A stretch of DNA of 64,000 nt from NCBI GenBank assembly GCA_963281155.1, contig CAUJLY010000004.1, forward strand, positions 6,200,001 through 6,264,000, read 5' to 3'. Under the pieces are notes generated by a model, which was not told the DNA's origin, ran no database searches, and saw only the letters and a list, made by a program, of their open reading frames with translations. Both the position numbers and the translations under genes were made by a program. This document shows, piece by piece, positions 25,985 to 39,898 of the stretch. The DNA is from Rhabditophanes sp. KR3021. Taxonomy: Eukaryota > Nematoda > Chromadorea > Rhabditida > Alloionematidae. The stretch's first letter is position 1; each line of letters opens with the position of its first letter.

Positions 25985-28097
25985 TTATAAATCTGTAATC
26001 TTATTGTCCACACTTTTGGCTTCATTTTTTTCCTTTTCTTGTCTAATAATTTCAGATATCAGTTTATCATCCACGTCTATTTTATCTGGTATAAAATCAA
26101 CATCAAATTTGTTGGTCGTAGATTCGAAATTTATGATGGGACCAGCTTCCATATTTTCTCCAATGATTTCAGTCCCCGATGGCGGCAAGACAATCGAAGA
26201 ATTTAATAATAACAAAGGCTCAGTTGTCACATTGTCTGCCCTTATCCAGTAATCTCTTTTGAACTTTTCCTCTATACTCAATGTAGGTTTAAAACTACAC
26301 ACAAATCTTTTCTTAAAAGAGCAATTCTCTGTCAATTGCCATTTACCAATGCCTTTTCTAAAAATACAGTCGCCATCTTCACCCTCGACCTCTAACAAGT
26401 GAACAATTGACGTAGCGTAAGTGTTCATTTGGGTTTGATCTATCCATTTAAGTTCACCAAAATCATTTCTTTGTAGACCTAACCAAACTTCATTTTCATC
26501 CAAACTTTCTAGTGGTTCATCATTGTTAAACGAAAATAAACTAAACGGCTGTGTGTCTTTTTGAGTTATTTTTTTAATATTTCCATTGAATGAACACAAT
26601 GTTTTTTGCAGATTTGAATTGATATTTGTGTAGTTATTTGAGGTATACGTTTTATTGACGCCACCGATTCTCGACAGAACATTGAAGTTAATGGCTTCTG
26701 TCAAAGCAACAGTATAAACATAAACTGATGGGAATTCAACCACAAATCGAGGTATTTCCTCAACTACAGATACATTTCCGATACCATCTGAGACTATAAA
26801 GGTTATAACCTCATCGTATTGCCTTTTGTTAACTTGTTTGGTAATTACATTCATTGCATCTTCAATGCTAACCACAATGTTTGAATCTCTTTCTCTTCGC
26901 CAGCCTATACCAGCTAAGAAGGTTCTAAATTGATTTAAATTATCGAATTGAGCTGAGTTGAGTTCAATGTAATTAGTTGTTCCAAATTGAAAAATAATAA
27001 CAGTCCAAAATTCAGATATTTCATGTATTGTGGTAATTGTGTCGTCTACAAATTTTATGGATTTGTTGAACGCATCTGCCCCAATGCTTTCACTACCATC
27101 TAACACAAAGCTAACTAAAATTTCTTTTTCCTCACAATTTTCAAGAGCACATTCTCTTCTCCTATCAAAAAAATCACTCAACGTTTCATCTGTATTGAAC
27201 TTGTCTGCGTTAGTTTTGATTGATACTCCTGCCATAACACACTCTCCAGCATCTTTATAGAAATTAACTGCCTTGCACATTCCCTTACCGGGCAGACAGT
27301 CTGTGCATTTCCAGCATTCACTCAAGCATTCCCTCTCATTAAATGAATGGATAATCTTATCAGCAAATCCTTTCAGCATTGAATGTTTATGCTTGCCGAA
27401 ACATGTTCTAACACCAGGAATTTCATTCGATATTATACCTTTAATTGCATTACTTCTGTCTAACTGGGGATCGTCTTTCATCAATAATTCTGCTTGTTCT
27501 TCGCACTGGTATTCATAGTATGAAATATTGAACGGTATTCCTTGAATAGAAAATGTGGCTCTTGCGGAACCACTGCCTTTTTCAGAATTAAGTAAGCAGT
27601 CGTGCGTTTCTTTATACCATAGAACAGATAAACAATTGAAATTGAAATCTGAACGCAGGTGTTCGCATTCTAATAGACAAGATTTCAAATCTTTGATGTC
27701 TGTAAATATTACAGCTGCACCGGGTTGATTTGAAAATGCAATCTCGGCATTTTTTCCCTTTACCTTTTTGAAGCAATCTTTGAGTGGTCGACTTGTTTCA
27801 TCTCTATGTTTTTTGACATCTTTAACTTGGCTATTCTTTTCAAGTAAATAGGTTAAAATTGAGTCTTGCTTTTCGTTCTCAACTTTTGTCAAAAATCCGC
27901 CATACCGGTCTCTGCATTCATTTTTTGCATCATTGTAACTTAGTACATTTTTACTTTAAATGTTGATTATTATTTAAAATCAAAAATTACCTAATTAACC
28001 AACAACTGTCATCGAAATAAGTCCACGGCGCCGGGCAAATAACACCATCAACATAAAATAAATGAAACCAAATAAAAGCAACTTGCAACAATATCAT
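25985..28097 (-). CDS. Secreted lectin/PAN/VWA protein with split C-type lectin fold
   Basis: Exons 28097-27991 and 27953-25985 (intron 37 nt, GTAATT...TTTAAAG), product 691 residues. Signal peptide 1-18; then the first half of a C-type lectin-like domain (CPAPWTYFDDSCW, SYNDAKNECRDRYGGFLTKV); two Cys-rich PAN/apple-like modules (about 94-184 and 214-300); a von Willebrand A domain (about 309-485) with the MIDAS SFVLDGSESIG; then the second half of a lectin domain (NEVWLGLQRNDFGELKWIDQ, CIFRKGIGKWQLTENC, RFVCSF); and a Ser/Pro- and acid-rich tail. VWA plus lectin proteins are common among secreted nematode proteins (clec genes); the order here is unusual. A GTTTAG 6 bases before the ATG suggests trans-splicing. 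It follows the membrane protein gene on the same strand after 158 bp. Confidence 0.85.
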
Positions 28098-28255
28098 ATT
28101 TATCTAAACTAAATAGAAAACTGAAATTTGAAGAAACGAATAAATTTATCCACACACTCTTGATCCAAAAACTAGCTTGAAATCTTTTTATTTAGACTAA
28201 ATAAATATGCATCAAACAATCTAGGATCTAATATTAAAAATGTACAAACGGCGTA

Positions 28256-29532
28256 TCAATATTGAGCTGCAATCACAACACCAGCAGCCACTACTAATAC
28301 AAAAGCAACGAAACAGGTAATCAACGCTATTATTGTTCTTTTCTTCTTTTCATTTGCTTTTTCTTTCATCTCACGGGCATAAACTTCATAGTCATAATTT
28401 TGGATCGCGGTCTGCCCATACCTGAAAATTGGGCTGGGGTTCTTGTAGTTTCTATTGTTGATATTTCTTTCTGCAGCTGCATTGTCTTTGGGAGCTTTCC
28501 ACAGGGCACCAGGCTTTAATATTAATTCATCTTTGGATGTCTTTCCACTACCTATTCCATCACCCGAACTAAATTTTGATGACTCATAGTCTTGCCTTGC
28601 CTTCGCGTACCTTGAGTTCCTTAAATCTTCGTAAGGATAATGGTACTTGAAAGTTAAAGGGTCTACATGGATTGCCTGTTCACTACTTGACCCCTTGTTA
28701 CACGATTCCATATCAGGTCTATGGGTTCTTGAGCAAATATCACAAATACTATAATACAATGAATCTCTTCGTAGCATTTTCGGATTGTAACTGCGACAAT
28801 TATTTATATAATTATATCTTTTGACGGGTGGTCGGTGTTTCACATTTGGGATGTGGTAAGGAACATGATAAGAATGGCTTCTTCGTGTTCCTCGGAAAGG
28901 AGGTTGCGACCGTGGGTGGGGGTAGAATTTATTAGATGGATAGTATGCGTTAACTGTTTTGTTTCTTCGGACTTGTCGTCCTCGTTGTGGTGGGGGTGGC
29001 GGATCGAAAAAGAAAGCTTGATGTCGTTGGGAATAAAGTTCATTTAAAGAAGTGTCGGAAATGGTTGATCCGGTGGGACTCGTATCGATGGTATCTTCTT
29101 GTTTGGCAAATGGCTCGTCGTGTTGATAAGCATGGTTTATGTATTCATTAGGGCCGGAATAACTACTCCCCAGTCTGATATCGTCTAGACTTTTAACTTT
29201 AGTTCCAACGTTAGTTGTTTTGTCTACGTAATCTTGTTCATCATCTTCTGCTTCAAAAAAGATTGTATTAGTAATGGTTGAAACTTCCTGCTTCATAGAT
29301 GCATTTCTTTTAATTTTGTCGTTTAACCTATTCATAGAATGAAGTCTCTGTATATCTATAGCTGGATTGTTTCTAGGCTTTTTAAGTGGTACAGAATAAC
29401 TAAATAATGCAATTTAATACAGTCAATACAACTAATATCTTAAACTCACGCATACTCCTCATTCCAGTTATTACTTTTGAACATCCAATTATTAGTGGAA
29501 GAATCATTTTTATTGGGAAAATGAAAATCCAT
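28256..29532 (-). CDS. Tail-anchored disordered protein, unknown
   Basis: Exons 29532-29450 and 29399-28256 (intron 50 nt, GTGAGT...TTATTTAG), product 408 residues. The start MDFHFPNKNDSSTNNW has no signal peptide. The middle is disordered and rich in Pro, Arg, His, Tyr (DPPPPPQRGRQVRRNKTV, HVPYHIPNVKHRPPVKRYNY) with one small cluster of cysteines (SICDICSRTHRPDMESC). The C terminus is a single membrane segment preceded by lysines (KKKRTIIALITCFVAFVLVV, then AAGVVIAAQY). A protein with a C-terminal anchor and large cytosolic or luminal disordered part is seen; no family recognised. Nematode cuticle or junction-related proteins have such features, but this is only a guess. Confidence 0.75.
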
Positions 29533-31989
29533 CAAAATGTCTCCTCTTCATTCAGCTGAATGTTTTTGGTTGTTTTGTTGTTCAAAATATAATTTAGATG
29601 TTAAATATAGAAAATATTTATAAAAAGTCTATAAAATAGGGCTAAAACGTCATGTAAATAAATATGAATAAAGAATATGATAAGAAACAACACATAATAA
29701 GAACTTGTATTTTAAGTAATTGGATTATTTAAAAAAGTTATGGCCGCGCAACCATAATGATGATTAGTTATGAAGTAATTATGATAGATAAATAAACAAA
29801 AGACAAATCAAAAATCTTTTCGATGACCCGTAATCGTTGAGGTTTAATTAAATACGCGTGGTAATGAATTTAAAGAAGTAAAACCTTGGGCCTAGACGAC
29901 GTAACTTGTTTCACCTTGTTTTAAACATATGTTTTTAAGACATTAATAAAGTGCAAACAGTGATTTGCTTATTTATATTTAATAATGTAATTACAAAAGT
30001 TATGAAGTTTATAGTAGTCAAGTTTATGAAGAAGTTATGATGATGTGGTTACAATAAAAGATAGGTAGCTGTTGAAAGTCAATGATCGTAAAAGGACAAT
30101 TGTTTTATGATGTACTTTCTCACACTTATCTTTGAAAGCTTGTACTTTTGAAGATTGTGACAAGTAGTCTGATACTACAATTTATCTATTGAATTGAGTC
30201 AATTAAACTACTGAATTGAGTCAATTAAACTAGGCGTTTGTGGAATTTGATATATAGGTAATATCTACAACGTATTAATAAATGTGTATTTTCTTAAATA
30301 AAATAACTTGACAGTTTTAAATATCACTACTTATTAGCAAAGATAAAATTTCAATTAAAAACCTTGAAATAAATCATGTACATCCCATATAAATATTGCA
30401 TATATTTCTCATATATGGATCATTAAGAATATGTTTTGTTGTCGAAGCGTTAATTGGATTTCAATAAACAAAGCCCTTTTTAACTTATATTGGTAATAAT
30501 AAAATAGTCGCAAAATAGTGAACTGCCTCGCAACATTGACTTTTCAATATAGATATATGCAGCATTTGTCAAATTAATATATCACAAATAAAAGAAAAAC
30601 GATATAATATATTTATCTATTCGATTTTGAAGCTAATGCAAATTAATAAGCGAATGGATTGTGTCATATACCGTTGTCACATACAAACATATCGGACTAC
30701 TATGTAAAATAAGTTTAAATACGTTTGATTTAGTTAAAATAAGTTAAAATTTGATAAGATAAGTAGCTAAGTAAGTATAGGAGAAATGAGTCAAAAATTG
30801 TCAAAAATGTAGACCAAAATATATGTGTGAGTATGAATATGATGAATTGTTATATAATAATTATTAGATATAACAGTCGTTAATCAGAAATAAGTGTGGA
30901 GAATGAATGTTTTCCTTCATTGTTGAAAAATTATTTGTATTTTTTGTTAAACGAATTATATCTATCATTTTTTACCGAACAAACTCATATACAAATTTTT
31001 TAGCAAACAAAATAACGTTTGTGCCTCGTCATTAAATTTAATACCAAAAAGTTTTTTATTTGTTGTCATATTCATGATAACATTAAAACTTTTCCTGTTG
31101 GTGAACGCCCTTATTTATGAAATGGAAAATGTGTATTATTATAATATATGTAAAAAGGAAATTGGATTTAAAGAAATGCGAAAATGGTGGTCATATCATG
31201 ACTCGAAAGGAATCGTCATCTTCTCTATTGTACTTAATGATTAAAGAATTGTGTTGTGCTGTTAAGATGATATATTAAAATTTGTTAGTGACAGCAAAAA
31301 GATATTTGTATATACGATTTGACAAGTAGTTTAATGTGGATCATTACAAAACCTTTTAATTAGTAATAGGATATTTATTTTTTGCGAGTCCTAAAAAGTG
31401 AATTGTTCCAACGTAATACAATAAAAACGAATTTATTTACTTAAATAAACGTGTTCAAAATTAAACAAACAATCAAAGATAATCACGATTTCTCACTTAA
31501 TGGCATTGTGTACAAACTGTTCAGAGAATGTTCGAAAATTGTAATGAAACTTTTTAATAAGGAGCAATATAAATACTACCTTAATGGCATTCTTTGAGAA
31601 GAGTTTTAAAAAATTTCAGTAAGAAACTGTATCTTTGGAACTATAACTTTAGTTAATTGCACTGTTTAAGAAAAGTTAACAAAACTTTTTCAATAGGAAA
31701 TTAGTATAAAAGAACTTTATTAATAAGGAAACAATATACTTAGCTTTGTATTAAAAATACTATAATAATATTTAGAAAGGTTTTAAACATAGAGCAATTT
31801 AAATGGTTAAGTTGATTCGAAAATTAGGTACAAGAATTTGAGTTAATATAAATATATTCAATGAGACAAGAAGTAACTGATGCCGCCTTGGCCAGAAGCT
31901 TGAATATTTGTGCATTCTTTTCTAATCCGTTCATTATCAAGTGATCACAGATGTGTAAAGCCCTTGGTTTATAATTTGATAAACGTAGT
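29533..31989. other. Gene-free stretch 2.4 kb
   Basis: AT-rich. Contains a duplicated 21-mer (TGAATTGAGTCAATTAAACTA) at about 30190-30232. No open frame above chance and no RNA gene recognised. It presumably holds the 3' region of the PRRC2-like gene and upstream control of the membrane protein gene. Confidence 0.5.
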
Positions 31990-34900
31990 TTAATTTTGCT
32001 TGGTTGTTGTGTAACCACCTCCATTCATGTTGCTCCAACGACCATTTGAGGCATTTGGTGTTGGCCTTGTTGTGTTGTTGTTGCTGCCAGCACCTTTTGA
32101 ATTATGATAGTTGTGTGTCTGGGAGGGCGAGGATATTCCGCCAGCTTTGTTTGGGGATGGTGTAAACTGATTATTAACAGGCATATTAAACATTTGCTGA
32201 CTGGTATCATACATTGCACCGCCATAATTGTTTTGAAAATGAGCGTTGGTCCCTGGTTGATTTTTAGGAGGCTGCTGCTGAAAGTTGTTCCACGAATCAT
32301 CCATATTGCTTCCCTTTAAATGGTGGGCGTTGCGGATGTTTGGCATTGGACTGTAAGCTCCATTGTAGTGTATGTTTGAATTCGCAGGATAAATAGGCTG
32401 ATTCGATACAAAGTTATGGCCATTGCTTTGAATTTCAGGGGAAGCACCTTGCATTTGTTGGTAATGCATGTTTGGAGGGGGTGGTTGGTTTCTGAAAAAC
32501 TCTGGTGGTGGTGGGGCATAAACTTGGTTTTGGGGAGGCGGCATTTGAACATACGGAAGATTGAAAGGCTGTTGTTGAAATTGTGAGGGCTTGGGTGCTT
32601 TAATGGGTGTATGTTGAGGTTGACCATACCCTAAATTCGCCGTTTGCGAGTTATTTTGATATGGCCTGTTGTTTAGTGGAGCAGAAAATGCACTGAAAAA
32701 GTCTGCATTGGAGGAATAATTATTGATAGGGGTTGTAGCATTAGACCATTGGACATTTGGTTTTGGTTGATAATACATGCTGTTATTTTGACCAAAGTTA
32801 TTGGTAGCAAATGTGGCATTATTATATTGGCTTTGGAATTGCTTGCCAAAGGGATCACTTGCCATTATTAGAGAATTATGATTTAAGCCAAATAGTTCGT
32901 GTCCATTATTTGACGTATCATTAATCATAATGTTTTCATGAACAACATCAACTGAATTGTTTTTAGGTAAATCATGAGGTTTGTTTTGAGCGATAGAATT
33001 CATTAATGGCACACTGTTTTCGTCTTTATCACCTCCGATACTCCATAGATTAGCAAACTGTTCAAAGTCAAATGGGTTCTTTTGAACATCTTCTAAAGGA
33101 CTTTTCTTAACACCGGAATGATCAATATTTGCTGCAGTTTTTTGTTCTGTAGGAATAGCAGGAGATGGTTCAGTGAAGGAGTCTCCTTTACTCCATGGCG
33201 CAGGAACAGATGTTTGTAAATGCGGGTCTTCCTTTTTGCCATCCTGTGTCTCCAGAGACGATTCTTTGAAGGAAGATTTTTGAGTAGATGTGTAATCACT
33301 ATTAGTGAAACTCCTATTTGTCTTATTTTTGTCTTTCTTCTTCTTAGCCTCTTCAGCGTCAATTTTAGCTTGTTTGGCCTTTCGTGCTTTTTTCGATAAT
33401 ACTGGTTCAAAGCCATTTTCCTCAGTACCTACTCCTTCTGCATCGGTAGTCTCACTACTACCATTATCCGCCAGCCGATCTGCGGCTCCTGATTCAAAGC
33501 CTTTACTGGATTTGAACTTATTCATCTTCGATTGTTGGAAGTCTCGAGGATGGTTCTTTTGATTTGTTGGCACCTTTTTTTTCATTCCAGTGACATCTTG
33601 GCTGGCGGGTCTTACGTTTTTTGAACTAGTCTGTTGTTGTTCGCTTCCTTCCAATTCTTCCCTTTTCTCAAACTTGCTGAACCTTGGTTTTGGAAATACT
33701 TTCTTATTTTCCTCATCATTCTTAGCTGAAAATCTTTCGTCTTGCACAAATTCACTCCCACATTCCTTTTCAGCCTGTCCAAAATCTTTTTCATTGTGTC
33801 CAAAACTTTTTTCATTATGTTGAACGCCTGAACTTTCACTGGCAGTTTCCCATTTCTCATTAACGTGCTCTCCTTCTCTATATGGTCTGACAGGCCTACG
33901 GTCCTTTCCACGACTGCCAAAATTTCCTCTGGGTACGAAAGCTCCTCTTGTTGAAGGTTTCTTAAATCTATTTTTACCACTTTCCTCAGGTGTTGATGAA
34001 TTGCGTTGTTCTTTGCGATAATCATTTGAATAGTAATTATTTTCAGTTGCAAAGTTTCCCATATTACTAAAGTTGTCCTCAACACCACGATTATTTCTGT
34101 ATAGTTTTTCAACAGGCGGCGGTGTAAAGTTGTCATTCTTCCTTGGACCAGCTTCGTAACGCTTTCTCTCACCTCCTTTATTGCCCTTCCAATTAGAATG
34201 CTTTGGACCATATGACTCATCATATTGGTTGTTCCCGTAAGATGAACGATTATTGTAATTATTACCGGCTCCATTGTCATATTGGTGTTGCTCAGCGTCA
34301 TTTATGCTTGTGTAATGCCTTTGCATCTCCCTTTCGGCCATTTCCCTTTGTTCGGCACGTTTTTTCCAAATATTGACGGCGCCAGGTGACGAATTTTGTT
34401 TATTGGAGTTGTTTTCAGATTTAGTCTTTTGTCCATCGTAATTTTGCAATGTCTTCTTAACTCCATCTTCTTCTTGATTTGTATTGTAACGATCGCCCGG
34501 ATGTTGCTTTAAAGAAATAGAATTGGGAATGACAGTATCAATTGGAACTAATTCAACCTCCGCTACGTCACTACAATTTTCATTAGGAAAGTCTTCACCC
34601 CTTTTCATAATTCTAACGTTCCTTGACTCACATTTAGTAGATGATTGAGAGCCAACATTTGAATTAGTTCTAGATCTCGAATTGTTGGAATTGTTGAAAT
34701 TATTGAATCCGTAATCAGATCGATGTTCTGAATAGCTGTTTTTCTTTGATCGCTGACCACCTTCTGTATTGTAGGAATTGTTGTCGCCATAGTCTAGGCT
34801 CAATTGTTTTTGTTGTTGACTAACACTTGAGGTATCGATAGACATCAACGGCTGTGGAACTCCTTGATATCCCTGATACCTTGGTCGTTGATTATTTGGT

Positions 34901-35917
34901 TCGAATCGACTGGTACTGTATTTAGGTTGCTGTTGATATTCATAATTGTTGTATCCGTAATCATTTCCTCTCGCTTGATAACTTTCCGTTTCGTATGATT
35001 CTTGGTGATTTTGAGATTGATCATACTGGGCAAAGTTATCATTCATTGTCTTCATATTCAGCCCTTCGTCATTGGAATATTCTTCTTCCTTTGCAGCTTC
35101 GGTTGTGTCTGAGTTTCGTCTTTCAACTCCATCAACAACTTCTTGATTCTTAACTTCTTCTAATTTCTTGTTCAAATCAAATGGCGTAGATTTTGTGACA
35201 GACGATATTGGCGCAGCTCTGTACCTATTTGGCAAATTTCTTTGCAAAACATTGTGCCTAACATGTGAGGATATATATCCACCTGAGTGTGTTGAAGCTG
35301 CAGGAGCCGTTGGCAAAACTTTACTGTCACCCTTTCGTACGGCAGCTGATAGACTAGGAAATTCTTTAGGTGATTTACCGTCGTCTGCCTGTTCATTGTA
35401 CTCAGCTGGGGGAGGTTCTTGAATATTTGTGGTAGAACTGGTATTTGACTTTGCCCATTTAGGCCTCAAGTCAGAGCCGTTTTCCGCATTTACACTTTTA
35501 GACCCACAAAGTGGTGGATCATTTGAGCTGAAAATTGTAGATGAAAAAGTGGACTTAGTTGGTGGAGTAGCTACAATAGTCGCTGACGCCGGTTTATTCC
35601 ATCCCACTCCTCCTGAAGGAACGATAGCAGCATTCGAATCTTGGCCATGACACTCCGAACGTAAAGATGGCAAAGTTGCAATGGGTGGCATTCTACGTAC
35701 AACAGCATTTCCTTTACTTAAACTTTGTATTCCACCAATTTTAGAGTGGCCAGAAGCTGTAATTCGATTTATTTGTAAATTTTATGAGATAATAAAAGAA
35801 CTTACCAGCTACCCTTGATGATGCATTTCCCTTTCCAGCATATGATTGGCCTCCTGATGACAATCGATTATTCGGGCGATTTCCGCCTCCACTCGCACCT
35901 CTTGAAGAAAAGGACAT
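31990..35917 (-). CDS. prrc2: PRRC2/BAT2-like large disordered protein
   Basis: Exons 35917-35806 and 35756-31990 (intron 49 nt, GTAAGT...TTACAG), product 1292 residues. The N terminus holds the BAT2 block: GGIQSLSKGNAVVRRMPPIA, TLPSLRSECHGQDSNAAIVP and GGVGWNKP (about 45-92), then the KSPKEFPSLSAA motif (about 145). The rest is low-complexity: Asn/Tyr/Gln/Ser/Gly/Arg rich (NNYEYQQQP, NNSNNSRSRTNSN), basic GNFGSRGKDRRP, and Pro/Asn-rich C terminus. PRRC2 proteins bind initiation factors and localise to stress granules (in flies: nocte), so a role in translation control is likely from the family. The protein is shorter than vertebrate PRRC2A-C (over 2000). A GATAATAG stands directly before GGAATG, a possible acceptor. 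Confidence 0.85.
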
Positions 35918-38900
35918 TCCCTATTATCACGAAAATTCCTATAGCAATAGTTTGGACAAAATTAAAACTACTTATACAAAATTCAGCGATAAAATGCTAC
36001 AATTCGATTAGTTTGAACTCACTAAAATGATTAAAATGATAAATATAGTGAGGAATATGAATGCGACAAATGAGACAAAACTTATAGATCGATTAAAGAT
36101 ATGGCATAATTAAAAGACATTTGAAGAGAACACTTAAATGCTTGGCACATAATCAATGAATACTAAATTGTAAAACCATCGAAAAATTGTATTAGCAAAA
36201 AAAGTAATTTTATATTACGGAAGATACACACTCACACACACAAATTACACACTATAATATGTTTGTTCATTTACCTCGTCTTCAACGGAGACACGTTTTT
36301 GTCATAAAATATACATATCGGAGTTTAAAATAGTGTGTATATCATTTTGATCAGACTTTTTTAAAATCTTTAATATGTTTAAAGAGTATATGTTTATACA
36401 AAAATTATAATCGATGAATGTACAGAAGCATTAAAATAGATATATTAAAATGAACTTACAGCATCATGTAAAACGTTGTTAAATGCTGTTAAATGTTGTC
36501 AGAAGTCGTGTATGTGCTATTTATAAGCGTAATTTGTTTGGTTAATTTATTTAAAAAGTGCAATTAATTGTATCTAAGTTATAATACAGTTTAGACCAAC
36601 AATTAAATGTAAAACCAAACTAATTTATATCAACTTTTTAAATGTTAGAGGATGTTTAATAATTGATAAGTCGTAAATGATTGACAATTTGCTTAATAAT
36701 ACTTAGTTAAAATTTAAAGTATGTACATACATTAAGTGTGTTTGAACGGTATTAAAAAATCACGCTTTCCAAATAAAAAATATTAGGCTAATAAAAAGTG
36801 ACTGGTCGAATGTACGCGATTCCAATAAGTTTACAAACAATAACAACTTCATTGCGTAACGGGAGAAGTCAGATCAAGTTGAAGGTGTCTTTCGAGAACA
36901 AAACACCATATTAATTGTTACGTCAACATCAAGTTTTGAACAAAAACAATGGCAACGTTACATTGTTCCTCGGTTTCAGTAAACACGATCATGTGTTGAA
37001 AAGCTAAATTCCAAGTACGTGTATTTTTATTGTTTTATATGAAAGTTTATAAAAAATAAGCAGTGATAAAGAATGGTGTACGCGCAACGGAATCACGTAT
37101 GTTTTGTCGCATGCGTTGACAAAATAAATATGCTTTTCCAAATCTACAAACTAGATAGTACTCTTTTTGATAGTAAAGTAGTGAGAGAATGGACATTGGG
37201 TAAATGTGTTCGATGTATATAATTTGGGTGAATAGTGGCGGTGACAGAGGATAGATATGGCATATAGTGCCAAGATGACTAGTCTGTTTGTGTTCTGTTT
37301 CTTAAAAATGGTTTGGCTGGTTGCAGACTTTTGTGCCTGGGTTAAATAGTTGTTGTCTATTCCTATGTACATATATTATACACATTTTAGTTATAGAGAT
37401 GACTATGGACCAGCTTTCTTTTTAAACTAAAAGATAAGGCAAGTATGATGAAGCTCATCGCACAATTTTAACCATTTTCGAGGTCATGCGTACCATACAA
37501 GTTGACGGAAATGGAAATAACAATTATTTATTTATAACATAAAATATTCACCGTATTCTTGTTCAGTGCTAATAAATTTAATAACTTCATGTAAATATTT
37601 ATCTTTATCAAAAATAAATATTTTATACTGCTCGTATTGGAAAATATTCAAATATCCAAACCACAATAAAGTTCAAAATCACAATATTGGATTTAAACGT
37701 TATTAATTACCATATTTCATTTAAGCTTTACTAAGTACATTATAAAATTCAAACTTGGTTAATTAAAATATGGCTTTCAAATTTTTCAATGAAAATACTT
37801 AATATGTGTAGTATTGAATTCAAATTTATAAATTACGATGCAGTCCAATCCAATTACATTAATACAATTCAACTATTTTCTACAACTGGGATTCTTTTTA
37901 TGAAAGGACACAAAACACAATGTAATTAACAATAATGCATGTTCCATGATTTCAACCAGACGATATTGCTTTAATCACAAAGGAAGAAATGATTTAAAAA
38001 GCCTACTCCTTAGGCATGCAACTACACACATATTATGAACACAGTTTGAATGTACATATTGTTTATAGACTATTTGATCATCTTGATGATAACTTGCTCA
38101 TACGTCAAATTAATTTAACTGCTGAACATCTTTTGAGGATTTTTAAAAAAATAAAATAATCTTTACAAAAGCAAATGTCTTTTGGCAGGTGAATGGATAA
38201 TCGTAAAAAACTAGATATAATGCAGATGGATATTTATATACGCATATTTGTTCGTCAAATCAACATTTTATCCCTTTTTACCTAGTCTCAATCATTTGGC
38301 ATGATGGTGATCTGCGAAAATTGAATTAATCACCATATATCTATTAATCACCGTAATTTCACTCTTTCATATCCCTTTATACTCATTTACTGAACCGTTA
38401 TTCATAATATAATGTTTATTTTGAGGTAAACTTTTTTGTACTTTTAAATTCTATATTCATATTTGTAAATGCTAATTTCGGTTATGCTTCTGACTTTTGT
38501 ACATCCATCTTTTTAATGAATGTATTGAGACCGGCTTGGCTTAAATTCCAGTTAAAGTGTCACATTCACTTGATTCAAAAATTACCAAATTGTGACCATG
38601 ATCAAGTTTTGTTTGAGCTTCCAATAAAAATAGAAACAATTATGATTATTAAGGCAATAAAAGGTGGATTCATCAAGTGAAATCCACCAACAATAGGCAT
38701 CAGCTATGGTCGTTATTATTATTGTAACTGTTGATATTGAATGTTCTTCAGTAATTCATTTAAATGTTCTCTGATAATTTATTTATTTAATGTTCGCCAA
38801 TGATACATTCATTTTCTGTATTTATTTAATACATTGTGTCTATTTTTTTATGGGAAATGTTATTTTGGATGTTTCAACCCTCAAAACATCCCCATCTTAT

Positions 38901-39898
38901 TTATAATCCCATAAACTTAATGATTAATCTGTTGATGATGATCAAAATATTTGTGATCTGGCAATTTGTTGAGCTTAATCATGTATAAAGATACACTAGT
39001 CTTACACTGTTCATGCCAAAAATTAATGACTCGAGGAGTGATGAAAAGTAAATCCTTCAACTTTTACATGCTGTAACTTGATTTGTAGTTATATAAAAAC
39101 CTTGGTTCTCACATCTCATTTGTAACAAGGATATTTTGCGCTATAAACATATTTGAGGCTATTATTTAGTAGGCGAAACGTTAATTTTGTGATTAAATAG
39201 TGTAAAAGCATGTTTAAAACTTTTAGGTGGAAGATCTAGTTATGAGGAAGTCTTTAAATAGTCACAATTTTGTTTAAAATAAATACCTAATATATCTTTT
39301 GGTGGTGTACTTTCCTTTCGTTAATCGTTCAGTAGGAATGGAATATCTCGTTATTGTTACTTTTTATAACTTTTACTTTACGTTGTCTTTTTTAACTCAT
39401 TGCCACATACCGCAGTAAGGAATAATGTAATATAGCGATGTGATCCTGATTAATATCCTTTTGGAGCTAAACTTGTTCAAAATTAGTGATAAGCGGTATC
39501 GTAAATATAACTGTAATTTAGACTTTTAAGTTGTATAAATTTAGATTTGTAAGTTGTGGATAATTTATATTACATTGCATATAATTTTGAATTGTGCCTA
39601 GTTCTGATTGCTAAGTTATGATAATTCAGAAGTTGTATATAACTTTGATTGATAAGTTATGGATAATTTTTAAACATCTATTTTGACATTTTGCGAAATT
39701 ATAAACTTCTATCCATTAAACGGTTCCATTTGATTTGTTATGAATAGGCCAAACCACCTTTCAACGATTTTAATTGAACAGGACTTGTCGTATAATATTT
39801 TGATGGTTATATAATTTACATTTATTGTAGAGCAATTGAGGATATTGTTTGGTTAAACTAATGCACAACAAATTCTGTATTTTCAATTAAATAATAAT
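35918..39898. other. Gene-free stretch 4 kb
   Basis: AT-rich, no open frame above chance. From 39480 to 39665 a degenerate motif AAGTTGTATAA/AAGTTATGGATAA repeats loosely four to five times. No RNA gene recognised. It lies between two divergent genes and may carry their control regions. Confidence 0.5.

Noticed and set aside
37151..37372. 73-codon minus-strand ORF
   Set aside because: Low-complexity composition, no homology, no splice or leader signals, inside a gene-free stretch.
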